NCBI GenBank assembly: GCA_965212595.1 | Contig: CBDBVE010000001.1 | Span: 186,001-250,000, forward strand | DNA length: 64,000 nucleotides | Direction of reading: 5' to 3' | Source: Poritiphilus sp965212595 | GTDB taxonomy: Bacteria; Bacteroidota; Bacteroidia; Flavobacteriales; Flavobacteriaceae | In this document: positions 28,852 to 38,349 of the stretch, in pieces | Numbering within the stretch: position 1 is the first letter of the stretch | Layout of the letters: each line of letters opens with the position of its first letter | Position numbers and translations under genes: made by a program | Notes under the pieces: model-generated | Told to the model about the DNA's origin: nothing | What the model saw: the letters and a program-made list of their open reading frames with translations, nothing else | The model's database searches: none

Positions 28852-29355
28852 ATGTTCAGAATAGTCGCTTTTCTAAAGTTCTTTTTCAGCGCCAACAACC
28901 AGCATGGAGTGCATTCTCCTTTTGTTTATGCTTTTGTTACAAAATGCCTCTACACCAAAGCGGGTTATAACACTTCAAAGCATATTTCAACGCTTTTCAA
29001 GAGTATCAGATATTTTGAGGTAAAATCAATTCAGGTTCACACTTCAGACGAACTTCTCGAGACAGCGATACAAAAGGCCTTTCCCACAACACAAATTGGC
29101 ATTCCACCCTATGACCTCGTATACTTAGAAACTCCCATGCATCCCAAGCTAACAGAATATTTGAATAATGTGGCCAATAGGCATAACAATACCGTAATAT
29201 TCCTTGACAATATCTACACTTCAAAGGCCACCAGGACACTTTGGAACAGCACTATTAAACGAACAGATATCACGGTAAGCATTGATCTCTTTTATTGCGG
29301 ATTGCTTTTCTTTAGAAGAGAACAGGCAAAAGAACATTTTAAGATTAGGATTTAA
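28852..29355 (+). CDS. shortened SAM-methyltransferase-like protein without a SAM motif
   Basis: 167 residues. The two ends match a flavobacterial family usually annotated as class I methyltransferase: NQHGVHSPFVYAFVTKCLY at the start and DLFYCGLLFFRREQAKEHF at the end, with an acidic strand DLVYLE in the middle. From memory of that family the usual length is about 240 residues and the middle holds a glycine-rich motif I (EIGTSLG). Here that part is reduced to SIQVHTSDELLETAIQKAFP and no glycine loop is visible. Activity as a methyltransferase is therefore doubtful. Starting at the ATG at 28852 fits the family start; a small membrane-protein gene follows. Confidence 0.6.
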   Translation: MFRIVAFLKFFFSANNQHGVHSPFVYAFVTKCLYTKAGYNTSKHISTLFKSIRYFEVKSIQVHTSDELLETAIQKAFPTTQIGIPPYDLVYLETPMHPKLTEYLNNVANRHNNTVIFLDNIYTSKATRTLWNSTIKRTDITVSIDLFYCGLLFFRREQAKEHFKIRI

Positions 29356-29384
29356 AGCTGTAATTTTAGTAAGAATACGATGCC

Positions 29385-29537
29385 ATGTACGAAAACATAT
29401 ACTATATATTAGGGGGGTTGGCGGCGATTTACATCGCCTTTTCGGTCTACAATAAAAGGAACTCGCGTAGAAGAAGATCCCGTAAATTTATGGATGGGTC
29501 CAAGTTGAAAGACAGGAATAAGGATGATGCAAGCTAG
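29385..29537 (+). CDS. small single-helix membrane protein (50 aa)
   Basis: An ATG at 29385 opens 50 codons ending TAG at 29537. The product has one membrane helix (IYYILGGLAAIYIAFSVY) followed by a strongly basic segment (NKRNSRRRRSRKF) and a charged tail, a positive-inside layout with the C-terminus in the cytoplasm. It lies 29 bases after the methyltransferase-like gene on the same strand. No function can be named. Confidence 0.6.
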   Translation: MYENIYYILGGLAAIYIAFSVYNKRNSRRRRSRKFMDGSKLKDRNKDDAS

Positions 29538-29605
29538 GCAATAAGCTCTACGGCACCTAGGGCTGTGTAGCGTATCATAATTTGCAGTATAAATTCACCT
29601 ACTAA

Positions 29606-29661
29606 TTCACTAACCCACTATTTCACTAGCTCACTAATTCACTATTTCACTAGTTCACTAA
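29606..29661 (+). repeat. eight-base tandem repeat, seven units
   Basis: Seven units of YTCACTAD (TTCACTAA, CCCACTAT, TTCACTAG, CTCACTAA, TTCACTAT, TTCACTAG, TTCACTAA) run up to four bases before the ATG of the adenosyltransferase gene; a further unit lies at 29594. The copies are imperfect. Confidence 0.75.
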
Positions 29662-29665
29662 TTCC

Positions 29666-30241
29666 ATGAAAATCTATACTAAAACTGGAGACAAAGGTAC
29701 CACAGCGCTATTTGGGGGTACCAGAGTTCCTAAACATCACATTCGTATTGAGAGCTACGGCACAGTTGACGAACTCAATTCCTGGCTTGGTCTTATCAGA
29801 GATCAGGATATTGATGATGTCTCCAAAGAAAGTTTGCAGCTTATACAGGATAAACTTTTTACTGTGGGTGCCATCCTGGCTACAGATCCTGAGAAAGCGG
29901 TACTAAAAAGTGGGAAAGACCGGCTGAACATTCCCCTGGTTCAAAACGACGACATTTCTTTTATGGAAGATCAGATTGATCAAATGAACGAAGTTCTGCC
30001 GCCTATGACGCATTTTATCCTTCCAGGAGGCCATACCACAGTGTCATACTGTCATATTGCCCGTACCGTATGCCGAAGAGCAGAAAGAATGGCAACGCTA
30101 TTACATGAAAATGAACCTTTGGATACCGCCGTTTTGTCGTATCTCAATCGTCTTTCTGATTACCTTTTCGTCTTGGCACGGAAGTTGTCCAGCGATTTAA
30201 AGGCAGATGAAGTAAAGTGGATTCCGAAGAAATTAGACTAA
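29666..30241 (+). CDS. cob(I)alamin adenosyltransferase, PduO type
   Basis: 191 residues. Adds the adenosyl group of ATP to reduced cobalamin. The PduO ATP-binding start KIYTKTGDKGTTALFGGTRV and the SYGTVDELNSWLG segment are clear, and the Arg motif ARTVCRRAERMA lies near residue 130. The ATG follows a tandem repeat by four bases. No cobalamin-dependent enzyme or other cobalamin gene is in the window, so the enzyme probably serves salvage for a distant enzyme. Confidence 0.9.
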   Translation: MKIYTKTGDKGTTALFGGTRVPKHHIRIESYGTVDELNSWLGLIRDQDIDDVSKESLQLIQDKLFTVGAILATDPEKAVLKSGKDRLNIPLVQNDDISFMEDQIDQMNEVLPPMTHFILPGGHTTVSYCHIARTVCRRAERMATLLHENEPLDTAVLSYLNRLSDYLFVLARKLSSDLKADEVKWIPKKLD

Positions 30242-30320
30242 TAATTTGCCTATTTCTTCGTTATCAAATTGTCAAAACCTGAATTTGTTTACAAAATAAG
30301 CGAAATAAGGCAGAATTTTC

Positions 30321-30350
30321 TTGGCATTCTGCGTTTAAAAATTATTTTTG
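30321..30350 (+). promoter_or_regulatory. promoter of the DUF2795 gene
   Basis: TTG (30321-30323), 19-base spacer, then TATTTTTG (30343-30350): both boxes and the spacing match the Bacteroidota consensus. The start codon is 27 bases further. Confidence 0.6.
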
Positions 30351-30377
30351 CAAAAATTTTAAAATCAAACTAGTACC

Positions 30378-30602
30378 ATGTATTGGACATTAGAATTGGC
30401 ATCTTATTTAAGTGATGCCCCTTGGCCAGCCACCAAAGACGAGTTGATCGACTACGCCATAAGGACAGGTGCTCCTTTAGAAGTAGTAGAGAATCTGCAA
30501 TCTATGGAAGAAGAAGGTGGCGAGATCTACGAATCTATCGAGGAAATCTGGCCAGATTATCCGACAGAAGAAGATTACCTCTGGAACGAGGATGAATATT
30601 AA
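30378..30602 (+). CDS. DUF2795 family protein
   Basis: A 74-residue acidic protein with the DUF2795 pattern: YLSDAPWPATKDELIDYA (a small helical domain with a conserved W-P) and a C-terminal tail rich in Glu, Asp, Tyr and Trp (EEIWPDYPTEEDYLWNEDEY). It is a stand-alone gene with its own promoter and terminator, which suggests strong regulated expression. Function unknown. Confidence 0.85.
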   Translation: MYWTLELASYLSDAPWPATKDELIDYAIRTGAPLEVVENLQSMEEEGGEIYESIEEIWPDYPTEEDYLWNEDEY

Positions 30603-30623
30603 TACCTTTAACGGAATTACAAC

Positions 30624-30652
30624 AAAAAAGTCTCATTCGAGGCTTTTTTTTT
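30624..30652 (+). terminator. terminator after the DUF2795 gene
   Basis: Stem GTCTC/GAGGC with A residues before and nine T residues after; loop ATTC. Confidence 0.75.
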
Positions 30653-30816
30653 ATGTAATTTTGGCAGTTAAGAGGGTAATTTCACCCTAAAATCCAAACT
30701 GGAATACCTTTTGTTCTAGCATGGTCAAAGCAGTACCTGCCGGTTCTGCGCTAAAAGACGATTTAGGATTGCCCCGGTAGAAATTCCGGAAGCGCAACAA
30801 AAAATAAAGCAAGCAT

Positions 30817-33800
30817 ATGAGTTTTTTAAATTCAGTAATTAAGGCTTTCGTAGGAGATAAAGCGAAGAAAGATGTTAAGGAGCTACAGCCTTTAGTTAAC
30901 CAAGTAAACTCTTTTGAGGCCAGTATTGAGGGTTTGAGCAATGATGAGTTGCGTCAGAAGACCTCAGAATTCAAACAGCGCATAAAGGAAGATTGTAAGG
31001 AAATTCACGAACAAATCGATGCGCTTAAAGAAGAAGTTGAAGCTTCAGAAGATATAGACAAGAACGAGGATATTTATACCCGGATTGATGCCCTGGAAGA
31101 CGAGGCTTATCAAATCACAGAAAAGTCCTTAGACGAAATGTTGCCCGAGGCCTTTGCAGTAGTTAAGGAAACCGCAAAGCGATTCGTCAATAACGAAACA
31201 CTCAAAGTAAGTGCTTCAGAATTTGATAGATTCCTGTCTGGTTCAAAGGAATATGTTACCCTTGAAGGAGAAAATGCCATTTGGAGCAACTCCTGGGACG
31301 CCGCTGGAAAGCAGGTCACCTGGGATATGATCCATTACGATGTTCAGCTTGTTGGGGGTATTGCACTGCATCAGGGGAAAATTGCAGAGATGCAGACCGG
31401 AGAAGGTAAAACCCTGGTTGCCACACTTCCGCTTTACCTTAACGCTCTTGCCGGGAAAGGTTCTCATCTGGTAACCGTAAACGACTACCTGGCTAAAAGA
31501 GATAGTACATGGATGGCTCCGATTTTTGAGTTCCATGGTCTTTCTGTAGACTGTATAGACAAACACCAGCCCAATTCTGATGGTAGAAGAGCTGCATATA
31601 ACGCAGACATTACTTATGGTACCAACAATGAATTTGGGTTTGATTACCTAAGGGATAATATGGCGCATACGCCTGGCGATTTGGTGCAGCGGCCTCATCA
31701 TTACGCCATTGTCGATGAAGTTGACTCTGTTCTCATAGATGATGCCAGAACCCCATTGATCATCTCAGGGCCTGTTCCTGAAGGAGACAGGCACGAATTT
31801 AATGACCTACGTCCCAAGGTAAACGATATTGTTCAAAAGCAACGACAGTACCTTACCGGGGTTCTCGCCGAGGCCAAAAAGCTCATTGCCGAAGGAGATG
31901 CCAAGGAAGGAGGGTTTTTGCTGCTAAGAGTGCATAGAGGCCTTCCCAAAAATAAGGCGTTGATCAAATTTCTTAGTGAAGAGGGTACCAAACAGTTGCT
32001 GCAGAAAACAGAGAACTTTTATATGCAGGACAACAACCGCGAAATGCCTAAAGTAGACGCGGAACTTTTGTTTGTCATCGATGAAAAAAACAATCAGATA
32101 GAACTTACCGATAAAGGTATTGACCACATTTCTGGAGATCAGGAAAAGGATTTCTTCGTAATGCCTGATATTGGAAGTGAGATTGCCAAAATTGAAAATC
32201 AAAAGCTCGAAATTGAGGAGGAAGCCGGTCTAAAGGAGGAGTTATTTAAGGATTTTGCGGTAAAAAGCGAACGTATTCATACGATGAGCCAGTTGCTAAA
32301 AGCCTATACCCTGTTTGAAAAGGACGTGGAATACGTGGTGATAGAAAATAAAGTGATGATCGTTGATGAGCAAACAGGGCGTATCATGGATGGCCGCCGA
32401 TATTCTGACGGTTTGCACCAGGCGATCGAAGCTAAAGAAAATGTGAAGATCGAGGCCATGACCCAGACCTTCGCAACGGTCACCCTGCAAAACTATTTCA
32501 GGATGTATAAAAAGCTGGCCGGGATGACAGGTACAGCAGTGACGGAGGCAGGAGAATTCTGGGAGATTTACAAACTCGATGTAATGGAAATCCCCACAAA
32601 CAGGCCTATTGCAAGAGATGATAGAAATGATCTTATCTACAAAACCAAGCGCGAAAAATACAATGCGATTATTGAAGAGGTAACCCAGCTTTCACAACAG
32701 GGCAGGCCCGTGCTTATTGGTACTACCTCTGTTGAGATCTCAGAATTGCTTTCCAGAATGCTCAACATTAGGAAGATTCAACACAATGTTTTGAATGCCA
32801 AATTGCATAAAAAAGAGGCAGACATTGTTGCAGAGGCTGGAGATGCAGGTGTTGTGACTATAGCCACCAATATGGCCGGTAGGGGTACAGATATTAAGCT
32901 CACCAGCCAGGTAAAAGACGCTGGAGGACTGGCAATTGTGGGTACTGAAAGACACGATTCAAGAAGAGTCGACCGTCAGTTAAGAGGTCGATCAGGTCGT
33001 CAGGGAGATCCGGGTAGTTCGCAATTTTACGTATCTCTCGAAGACAATTTGATGCGGCTGTTTGGCTCGGACCGTGTTGCTAAAATGATGGATAGAATGG
33101 GTCTGGAAGAAGGAGAGGTCATCCAGCATTCCATGATGACCAAATCTATAGAGAGAGCGCAAAAAAAGGTAGAAGAGAATAACTTTGGTATCCGTAAGCG
33201 CCTTCTAGAGTATGACGATGTGATGAATGCTCAGCGAGAAGTAGTCTACAAGCGAAGAAGGCATGCGCTTCAGGGAGAGCGACTTAAGGTAGATATCGCG
33301 AATATGGTCTATGATACCTGCGAGGTAATTGCTGATACTAACAAGGCTGCGAGCGATTTTAAGAATTTTGAGTTTGAACTCATAAAATATTTCTCAATCA
33401 CCTCACCAGTATCGGAGGAGGAATTTTCCAGGCTGAGCTTTCAGGAGATCGCAAATATCATCTATAAGGAAGCCTATACACATTATCAGGAAAAAGTGCA
33501 GCGCAGTGCCCAGGTGGCCTTTCCGGTAATTAAGAAGGTATATGAAGACAGTTCCAATTCTTACGAACGAATTGTAGTGCCCTTTACAGACGGTATTAAG
33601 ACTCTCAATGTGGTCACCAACTTAAAATCAGCATACGAAAGCGATGGAAAACAGCTGGTTACAGATTTTGAAAAGAACATAACCCTGGCCATCATTGACG
33701 ACGCCTGGAAGACGCATCTCCGTAAAATGGATGAGCTAAAGCAGTCTGTACAGCTGGCAGTACACGAACAAAAAGATCCACTCCTTATCTACAAATTTGA

Positions 33801-34176
33801 AGCCTTTGAGCTTTTTAAAAGTATGATTGACAAGGTAAACAGGGATGTGGTTTCTTTCCTCTTCAAAGGAGAATTACCCTCGTCTAATACCAGTGAAATT
33901 CAGGAAGCCAGGACGGTTCGCAGACCAAAGGAAAAACTAAAGACTTCTAAAGAAGAGATTCCTAATAGCGATGAGTTAGCCGCTCAAAACAGGGCTGCTG
34001 GGCAAACGCAACAACGACCTCAGATTACTGAAACCATAATTCGTGAAAAACCCAAAATAGGGCGTAACGAAAGGGTAACCATCAAAAATGTGATGTCTGG
34101 TGAAAGCAAAACCGTTAAGTACAAACAGGCCGAACCCTTGATCGACAAAGGTGAATGGGTACTGATCGACGACTAA
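30817..34176 (+). CDS. secA: preprotein translocase ATPase SecA
   Basis: SecA drives unfolded proteins through SecYEG. The 1119 residues include Walker A EMQTGEGKTLVATLP, DEVDSVLIDDARTPLIISGP, GMTGTAVTEAGEFWEIY and GTERHDSRRVDRQLRGRSGRQGDPG (given here only as landmarks: RQLRGRSGRQGDPG). The protein is longer than the E. coli form because of insertions near residues 60-90 and 340-470, as in other Bacteroidota. The C-terminus has no zinc-binding Cys motif. It is single-gene, followed by a strong terminator. Confidence 0.97.
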   Translation: MSFLNSVIKAFVGDKAKKDVKELQPLVNQVNSFEASIEGLSNDELRQKTSEFKQRIKEDCKEIHEQIDALKEEVEASEDIDKNEDIYTRIDALEDEAYQITEKSLDEMLPEAFAVVKETAKRFVNNETLKVSASEFDRFLSGSKEYVTLEGENAIWSNSWDAAGKQVTWDMIHYDVQLVGGIALHQGKIAEMQTGEGKTLVATLPLYLNALAGKGSHLVTVNDYLAKRDSTWMAPIFEFHGLSVDCIDKHQPNSDGRRAAYNADITYGTNNEFGFDYLRDNMAHTPGDLVQRPHHYAIVDEVDSVLIDDARTPLIISGPVPEGDRHEFNDLRPKVNDIVQKQRQYLTGVLAEAKKLIAEGDAKEGGFLLLRVHRGLPKNKALIKFLSEEGTKQLLQKTENFYMQDNNREMPKVDAELLFVIDEKNNQIELTDKGIDHISGDQEKDFFVMPDIGSEIAKIENQKLEIEEEAGLKEELFKDFAVKSERIHTMSQLLKAYTLFEKDVEYVVIENKVMIVDEQTGRIMDGRRYSDGLHQAIEAKENVKIEAMTQTFATVTLQNYFRMYKKLAGMTGTAVTEAGEFWEIYKLDVMEIPTNRPIARDDRNDLIYKTKREKYNAIIEEVTQLSQQGRPVLIGTTSVEISELLSRMLNIRKIQHNVLNAKLHKKEADIVAEAGDAGVVTIATNMAGRGTDIKLTSQVKDAGGLAIVGTERHDSRRVDRQLRGRSGRQGDPGSSQFYVSLEDNLMRLFGSDRVAKMMDRMGLEEGEVIQHSMMTKSIERAQKKVEENNFGIRKRLLEYDDVMNAQREVVYKRRRHALQGERLKVDIANMVYDTCEVIADTNKAASDFKNFEFELIKYFSITSPVSEEEFSRLSFQEIANIIYKEAYTHYQEKVQRSAQVAFPVIKKVYEDSSNSYERIVVPFTDGIKTLNVVTNLKSAYESDGKQLVTDFEKNITLAIIDDAWKTHLRKMDELKQSVQLAVHEQKDPLLIYKFEAFELFKSMIDKVNRDVVSFLFKGELPSSNTSEIQEARTVRRPKEKLKTSKEEIPNSDELAAQNRAAGQTQQRPQITETIIREKPKIGRNERVTIKNVMSGESKTVKYKQAEPLIDKGEWVLIDD

Positions 34177-34212
34177 AGCCCGGTTACCGCTCATAACACA
34201 CAATAAAGACAT

Positions 34213-34239
34213 GCCCTGATGATATATCAGGGCTTTTTT
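34213..34239 (+). terminator. terminator after secA
   Basis: GCCCTGAT and ATCAGGGC make a perfect eight-base stem with loop GATAT, followed by six T residues. Confidence 0.85.
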
Positions 34240-34485
34240 GTACAAAATTATTATCAGCGCCAATTAATTGTCTTTGCGAAAACCCTTTAGAATCGGGTTC
34301 TTTCTCGTTTTTTGACCTCACTTCCCCGTTTAAATAATTATGTTTCCTGCATTTGATTATGTCCTAAAACATAGTAGCTTTACAGTATATATCTGCTTAA
34401 TAGCCTATTAGACTCTTTTTCTGTTAAGTAAAAACTGTCAATTTAAGTAGTCGAATCTTTACCCTATGGAGAACTAATACAAACC

Positions 34486-35709
34486 ATGATGAAAACAAAT
34501 ATCAAAGGACAAGATCGGTTGCGCGATAAAGTGCGGCTAACGTTGAAGGTGAACTATTATTCTTCCGTATTTTGCCTCATTTTCTATCTGCTCTGCGTTT
34601 TGCTTTTAGATATCAAAGAGGTCATCCCTTATGTATTCCTGACTTTCGGAATTTTGAATCTCATTAACACCTTATTCTACTTTTTCCATAAAAACCTGAC
34701 ACTGACCTATAATATTGTTTCGATAATGACGCTTACCGGAGCAACAATAATTACATTGTATAGTGGTGGAATTTCGAGTCCGTTCATTTTTGTTTTAGCG
34801 CTGATCGTTTTTGCCGGGTATGTCACCACAAGGGTTTATGGCCAGATATACCTAAACCTCAATATGCTGATCATCGTCCTTATTTATTCTCAAAGCGTCA
34901 CCGATTTCTCTTTTGTAACCAATGTAATCCCAGAGAAATCTCAAGACCTTTTTGCATTTTTCAGCATCTTGTTTTCTGTTTATTTGCTAGGTGGAGTTTT
35001 CGGCAAAACGCTGCTCCAGGCGCATCACGCCTTATACAAATCTAAGGACGAGATTGAAGAGCGCATCCGAGAGAAAGAAACTTTACTGCGTGAAGTGCAC
35101 CATAGAGTAAAAAACAATTTGCAGACCGTTTCAAGCCTACTAAGCCTACAGTCCCGTAATATTTCAGACGAAAAGGTGAAGGCTTTGATCAAGAGCAGTC
35201 AAAACCGGGTGATCTCCATGGCCATGGTACACGAGATGTTATATATGCATAAAGACCTGGCAAAAATCGAATACAAAACCTATGTACAAGAACTGAGCGA
35301 ATTTCTTGTAAAGTCTGTAAAAGGGGCCGAAAATAACGTAAAACTCAAAATTGACATTCCGGATATTAAATTAGGGATAGATACGGCAATTCCCCTGGGG
35401 CTACTAATCAATGAAGCCATTACCAATGCCTTAAAGTACGGTATTCAAGGTGATGAGGAAGGAGAGATACATATTGCTCTAAAAAAAGAACAGGACAAAG
35501 ATTATATCTTGAACATAGGAGATAATGGCATCGGTTTTTCAGAAACCATTACTTTTAAAAATACTAAGTCGCTTGGACTTAAACTCATCCATAATTTAAC
35601 TCGGCAGCTTAAGGGTTCTATTACCCGAGACCGCTCTAAAAAAGGTACCAATTACATCATAAAATTTCGAGAAGTACAGCATCAGCACGAATTTGATTCC
35701 GTAGCCTAA
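34486..35709 (+). CDS. membrane sensor histidine kinase (HisKA_2 type)
   Basis: 407 residues. Six hydrophobic segments occupy residues 20-185 with no extracellular domain, then a short coiled coil and a HisKA_2 dimerisation helix with the phospho-acceptor in EVHHRVKNNLQTVSSLLSLQ near 205, and a HATPase domain with N box INEAITNALKYG and G box GDNGIGF. No receiver domain is fused and no response regulator gene is adjacent, so the partner is unknown. Signal likely sensed in or near the membrane. Confidence 0.85.
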   Translation: MMKTNIKGQDRLRDKVRLTLKVNYYSSVFCLIFYLLCVLLLDIKEVIPYVFLTFGILNLINTLFYFFHKNLTLTYNIVSIMTLTGATIITLYSGGISSPFIFVLALIVFAGYVTTRVYGQIYLNLNMLIIVLIYSQSVTDFSFVTNVIPEKSQDLFAFFSILFSVYLLGGVFGKTLLQAHHALYKSKDEIEERIREKETLLREVHHRVKNNLQTVSSLLSLQSRNISDEKVKALIKSSQNRVISMAMVHEMLYMHKDLAKIEYKTYVQELSEFLVKSVKGAENNVKLKIDIPDIKLGIDTAIPLGLLINEAITNALKYGIQGDEEGEIHIALKKEQDKDYILNIGDNGIGFSETITFKNTKSLGLKLIHNLTRQLKGSITRDRSKKGTNYIIKFREVQHQHEFDSVA

Positions 35710-35784
35710 GATCATTAGCTGGGGATGGGGGTTCTGGTCTTTTTATGCTATATTTAAATCGACTAATTCTCAAAACGCTTTCTT

Positions 35785-38298
35785 ATGTACAAAAAGCTGT
35801 GCTTCCTGCTGGTTTTTTTCAGCATTGCCACTCAGGCTCAAGACTATTTCCTAAAGAAATTTCAACCCTATAAAACCGATATTCCGAGCCCGGAAGCCTA
35901 TTTAGGCTACGGCATCGGGGACCACCATACCAGGCATGACCGGATTGTCTCCTATCTGGAAAAATTAGCGGAGTTGTCTGATAGGGCTTCCATTGCGAGT
36001 TACGGAAGTACCCATGAAGGAAGGAAACTGGTAATCCTCACCATAACAACACCTCAAAACCTGAGCAATCTGGACAACCTCAAGCAGCAGCATCTCGCCT
36101 TTACAGACCCTTCACAAACACCAACAAATTACGACGAGGTTCCCGTTTTTATCAACCTCGGCTACAATGTGCACGGCAATGAACCCTCCAGTTCCGAAGC
36201 CGCTATGCTGGCTGCCTATACCTTTGTAGCCTCAGAAAGCCCGGAGATTCTAAATTACTTGAACAAAGCCGTTATTTTCGTAGATCCTACTATTAACCCA
36301 GACGGACGCGACAGGCATACGCAGTGGGTCAATATGTATCAGGGCAGTCCTCTGGTATCGGACCCTGAAGATGCCGAACACGACGAATATTGGCCAGGAG
36401 GCCGCACCAACCATTATTGGTTTGATCTCAACCGCGATTGGTTGCTTGGGATACATCCCGAGAGTAGAGGGAAACTGGGATGGTATCATAAATGGTACCC
36501 TAATGTGGTAACAGATTTTCACGAAATGGGCACTCAGAGCACCTATTTCTTTGAACCGATGAAAACTAATGGTTCTCTCAATCCCATTATGCCAAAAGAG
36601 AACTACGAAGACCTCAACAATTTGTTTGGGGAGTATTTTGCAAAGGCTCTGGATAGCATTGGCACCTTTTACTTTACCAAAGAAGTGTTTGACGGCACCT
36701 ATCCAGGATACGGATCCTCTTACCCAGATATTCAAGGGGGGCTTGGATTATTGTTCGAACAGGCCAGTTCTCGTGGGCATAAGCAGACAACGGCCTTCGG
36801 AGAAATCACATTTCCTTATACCATTCGAAATCAATATACATCGAGCATTACCACAGTTAAGGCTGCTGTGGAAAACAAAGCTTATTTACGCAAATACCAA
36901 CAAGATTTCTTTAAAAGCGCGCTGAGCAAAGCGGGAAATAGCCGTATTAAAGGATATCGTTTTGGAGACGCTCACGATCAGAATCGTGTAAAAGCATTTA
37001 TAGATAAGTTACTGCTACACCAAATAGCCGTGTATAAATCTGGAAACGAGTATACCGTACCCACGCGTCAGCCGCAATATCGTATGGTACAAACCATGTT
37101 TGAGACTTATAGCAAGTATAGAGATAGTGTCTATTACGACGCCTCCGGTTGGTCTGTAGCCAACTTTTACAATATGAAATACAGGCCGGTAAACAGTGTA
37201 ACGCTTGGAGAGCAAATTACGGCTACAGACAATTTGGTTAAGATAAGCCCTGTACAGCGATCTAAGTACGCCTATGTACTGGATTGGGACGATTACAATG
37301 CCCCTGCAGCCCTGTATTTTTTACAAAAAAACGGACTTACAGTTTCATCCTCTTTTAAACCCTTTACGGCCTCCGTGAATGGAAATAACAAGGCTTTTAA
37401 TTATGGTGCTCTGGTTCTTCCAGTACCTTTTCAAAAGAAAAGTGCGGATGAAGTGTATAAATTAGTACAAAAGGCTCAGAATAAATTTCAGGTACCGGCC
37501 TATGGTCTGGCAACAGGGTACAGCGTAAAAGGAGTAGACCTGGGCAGCAGATACATAAGGCCAATTAAAAAGCCAAAAGCGGCTATGCTCATTGGTAGCG
37601 GAACCTTGTCCTATGAGGCCGGGGAGGTCTGGCACTTACTGGATACCCGAGTGCATATGCCTATAACTAAAATCCCTAAACGCAATTTTAGCCAGATAAG
37701 TCTTGATAAGTACACCACACTGGTTATGGTCTCTGGATGGTACAGTTTTAGTGAAAAAGAGCGTGAAAAAATCAGCGAATGGGTAAAGAAAGGAAATACA
37801 CTTATTACCATTGGAAGAGCAGCCAAATATGTGATCGACAAGAAAATGGTGAAAGAAAGCCTGATAAAATCAGAGGCAGACTCTACCAAAACCACAGCAC
37901 GTAAACCTTATGTAGACGCAGGGGAAAATATTGGTAAAGACGAGGTTGGTGGTGTTATCTTAAGGGTTGATCTTGATAAGACTCATCCTTTAGCCTTTGG
38001 GTACCATGACAATACGATTCCTGTGTACAAAAACAATGAAGTTTGGCTCGCCCCTAGCAAGAATGCCTATGCTACAGTAGCCAAGTACACTACTAACCCC
38101 CATATAGACGGATTTGTTAGTGAAAAGAATATGGAAGAATTTCTAAAGCCCTCCGCTTCACTTGTCGTAAGCAAGCTGGGTGGTGGTAGAGTGATCCTCT
38201 TTGCGGATAATCCTAATTTCAGGGGTTCCTGGTACGGCACCAACCGCTTGTTTTTAAATGCTCTTTTCCTTGGTGATAAGATACGGGTTCCGGAGTAA
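35785..38298 (+). CDS. secreted M14 family zinc carboxypeptidase
   Basis: 837 residues with a signal peptide (KKLCFLLVFFSIATQAQ). The M14 domain covers roughly residues 40-360 with zinc ligands HGNEPSSSEA and the later His in VTDFHEMGTQSTYFFEP, plus NPDGRDRHTQW. The remaining part includes a class I glutamine-amidotransferase-like region around 600-830, common in this group. It probably digests peptides outside the cytoplasm. The amidohydrolase gene follows by 51 bases; the two often travel together in flavobacteria. Confidence 0.85.
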   Translation: MYKKLCFLLVFFSIATQAQDYFLKKFQPYKTDIPSPEAYLGYGIGDHHTRHDRIVSYLEKLAELSDRASIASYGSTHEGRKLVILTITTPQNLSNLDNLKQQHLAFTDPSQTPTNYDEVPVFINLGYNVHGNEPSSSEAAMLAAYTFVASESPEILNYLNKAVIFVDPTINPDGRDRHTQWVNMYQGSPLVSDPEDAEHDEYWPGGRTNHYWFDLNRDWLLGIHPESRGKLGWYHKWYPNVVTDFHEMGTQSTYFFEPMKTNGSLNPIMPKENYEDLNNLFGEYFAKALDSIGTFYFTKEVFDGTYPGYGSSYPDIQGGLGLLFEQASSRGHKQTTAFGEITFPYTIRNQYTSSITTVKAAVENKAYLRKYQQDFFKSALSKAGNSRIKGYRFGDAHDQNRVKAFIDKLLLHQIAVYKSGNEYTVPTRQPQYRMVQTMFETYSKYRDSVYYDASGWSVANFYNMKYRPVNSVTLGEQITATDNLVKISPVQRSKYAYVLDWDDYNAPAALYFLQKNGLTVSSSFKPFTASVNGNNKAFNYGALVLPVPFQKKSADEVYKLVQKAQNKFQVPAYGLATGYSVKGVDLGSRYIRPIKKPKAAMLIGSGTLSYEAGEVWHLLDTRVHMPITKIPKRNFSQISLDKYTTLVMVSGWYSFSEKEREKISEWVKKGNTLITIGRAAKYVIDKKMVKESLIKSEADSTKTTARKPYVDAGENIGKDEVGGVILRVDLDKTHPLAFGYHDNTIPVYKNNEVWLAPSKNAYATVAKYTTNPHIDGFVSEKNMEEFLKPSASLVVSKLGGGRVILFADNPNFRGSWYGTNRLFLNALFLGDKIRVPE

Positions 38299-38349
38299 TG
38301 ACCAATTAGCAATGATCAGTAGTTAACTATCAATAATCAACCAACATTG

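Noticed and set aside
29594..29665. CRISPR-like repeat array
   Set aside because: Eight-base units without spacers; no cas gene anywhere in the window.
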